NCBI GenBank assembly: GCA_934351925.1
Contig: CAKRJT010000004.1
Coordinates: 1 to 64,000 of the forward strand
From: an uncultured Lachnospiraceae bacterium
Lineage (GTDB): Bacteria > Bacillota > Clostridia > Lachnospirales > Lachnospiraceae
Direction of reading: 5' to 3'
DNA: 64,000 nt
This document shows positions 63,481 through 64,000 of this stretch, piece after piece (the first letter of the stretch is position 1; each line of letters starts with the position of its first letter). Position numbers and translations under genes: made by a program. The notes under the pieces were generated by a model, which was not told the DNA's origin, made no database searches, and worked only from the letters and a program-made list of their open reading frames with translations.

Positions 63481-64000
63481 GGATACGGCTTTTGCGGAAA
63501 GCACCCGGGGTTGAACTGACATAGCTTTTAAAAACCCGGTTAAAATATGCGGCCGACTCAAAGCCGCACTCGTCGGCAATCCTGCCCGTGGACTTGTCGG
63601 TGTCGGAAAGGAGAACGCAGGCATGCTGGATTTTGAGGCTGTTGATATAGTGTATGACGGTCTCGCCCGTGTGCTTTTTGAAGAAACTGCACAGATAGCC
63701 CTTGGATATAAAGAGCTTACTGCTAAGCTCGTCAAGATTTCTGATTTCGGCGTAATGGCTGCCGATGTAGGAGGTAATCTTGGCGAGCTCTTTGTTGTTT
63801 CCGGAGAGAGGGCTGCCGGCTTTGCGTGTGGCTGTCTGCGAGCTGAGCAGACCGAGAATGGTTGAAAAGTAGGCAAAGCCGAGTTCAGGGCGCTGCCTGC
63901 ATGCCGCCGACAGCCGCACAATCTCTGTGACAATATCCTCCGGGAGGGATATTATCTTGGTGTGAAGGCATTTGAGCAGGGTGGACTTCGCTTCGGGCGT
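63440..64000 (-). CDS. AraC-family regulator, C-terminal part
   Basis: 187 codons to the window edge; the N-terminus lies outside. The end of the protein is an AraC-type double HTH: LSSKLFISKGYLCSFFKKHT and, as second helix pair, TGRIADECGFESAAYFNRVF with the typical FKSYVSSTPGAFRK closing (split: FKSYVSSTPGAFRK). The visible upstream part is helical (LLKCLHTKIISLPEDIVTEI), as in sugar-responsive AraC regulators. The target cannot be told. The stop lies inside the 3' end of the hemolysin III gene. Confidence 0.88.
   Translation of the reverse strand, partial: TPEAKSTLLKCLHTKIISLPEDIVTEIVRLSAACRQRPELGFAYFSTILGLLSSQTATRKAGSPLSGNNKELAKITSYIGSHYAEIRNLDELSSKLFISKGYLCSFFKKHTGETVIHYINSLKIQHACVLLSDTDKSTGRIADECGFESAAYFNRVFKSYVSSTPGAFRKSRILTQGTRLYTETSE

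Noticed and set aside
63517..63530. TGACATAGCTTTTA, similar to the left half of the MET-box
   Set aside because: It lies inside the AraC coding sequence, the right half is absent, and no methionine gene is nearby.
1..64000. CRISPR array, rRNA or tRNA genes
   Set aside because: No regularly spaced short repeats and no tRNA- or rRNA-like sequence were recognised on reading; a dedicated scan was not possible.

Overview
The window looks like chromosomal DNA of a Gram-positive anaerobe of the Clostridia, most likely Lachnospiraceae (Butyrivibrio/Roseburia-like). The grounds are strong AGGAGG-type ribosome sites, LytTR/GHKL two-component pairs, a T-box-like leader before a type 2 ileS, SpoIID/SpoIIQ-like proteins, a GPH sugar symporter with GH2/GH3/GH78 enzymes, and an Fst-like small toxin. 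This is inference from gene content; no rRNA or tRNA gene was seen.

Region 1 (1-17.2 kb) is an AT-rich accessory region. After a broken MerR gene and an AAA-ATPase/PD-(D/E)xK protein comes what appears to be an undescribed peptide-signalling regulon in two tandem modules. Each module has a 598-aa regulator with two XRE-type HTH domains and TPR-like helices (3436-5232; 12876-14672). Tail-to-tail with each regulator lies an overlooked 49-50 codon gene for an exported pre-peptide (5244-5396 and 14681-14830, minus strand). Each is followed by a promoter carrying an inverted repeat, TCCATGACATT/AATGTCATGGA, of fixed 38-bp geometry. The repeat occurs five times, before three small secreted proteins, an ABC exporter and a lysozyme-like protein. 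Two near-identical propeller/solute-binding-like lipoproteins and a smaller lipoprotein complete the modules. An ABC-exporter remnant and a Stem-I-less copy of the ileS leader show that the modules arose by tandem duplication next to ileS.

Region 2 (17.2-28.4 kb) is mostly housekeeping: T-box and ileS, a translationally coupled purA-pyrB-pyrI operon, a LysR regulator with a MET-box before metE, a par/Fst-like type I toxin-antitoxin locus at 27.13-27.45 kb, a small membrane protein and a Nudix hydrolase.

Region 3 (28.4-51.0 kb) is a glycan-use block: two GH3 enzymes (one membrane-anchored with swapped domains), GH2, GH78 and a GPH symporter. It is flanked by two paralogous LytTR/GHKL pairs, the second followed by an M28 peptidase and a third propeller/solute-binding-like lipoprotein.

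Region 4 (51.0-64.0 kb) holds a GNAT acetyltransferase, glycogen phosphorylase, a SpoIID-like protein lacking the catalytic glutamate, a SpoIIQ-like protein, a chemoreceptor fused to PilZ, an SNF2 helicase, a hemolysin-III-family protein and an AraC regulator cut by the window end. Three MITE-like palindromic elements (2730-2920, 3046-3253, 31105-31398) lie in intergenic DNA.
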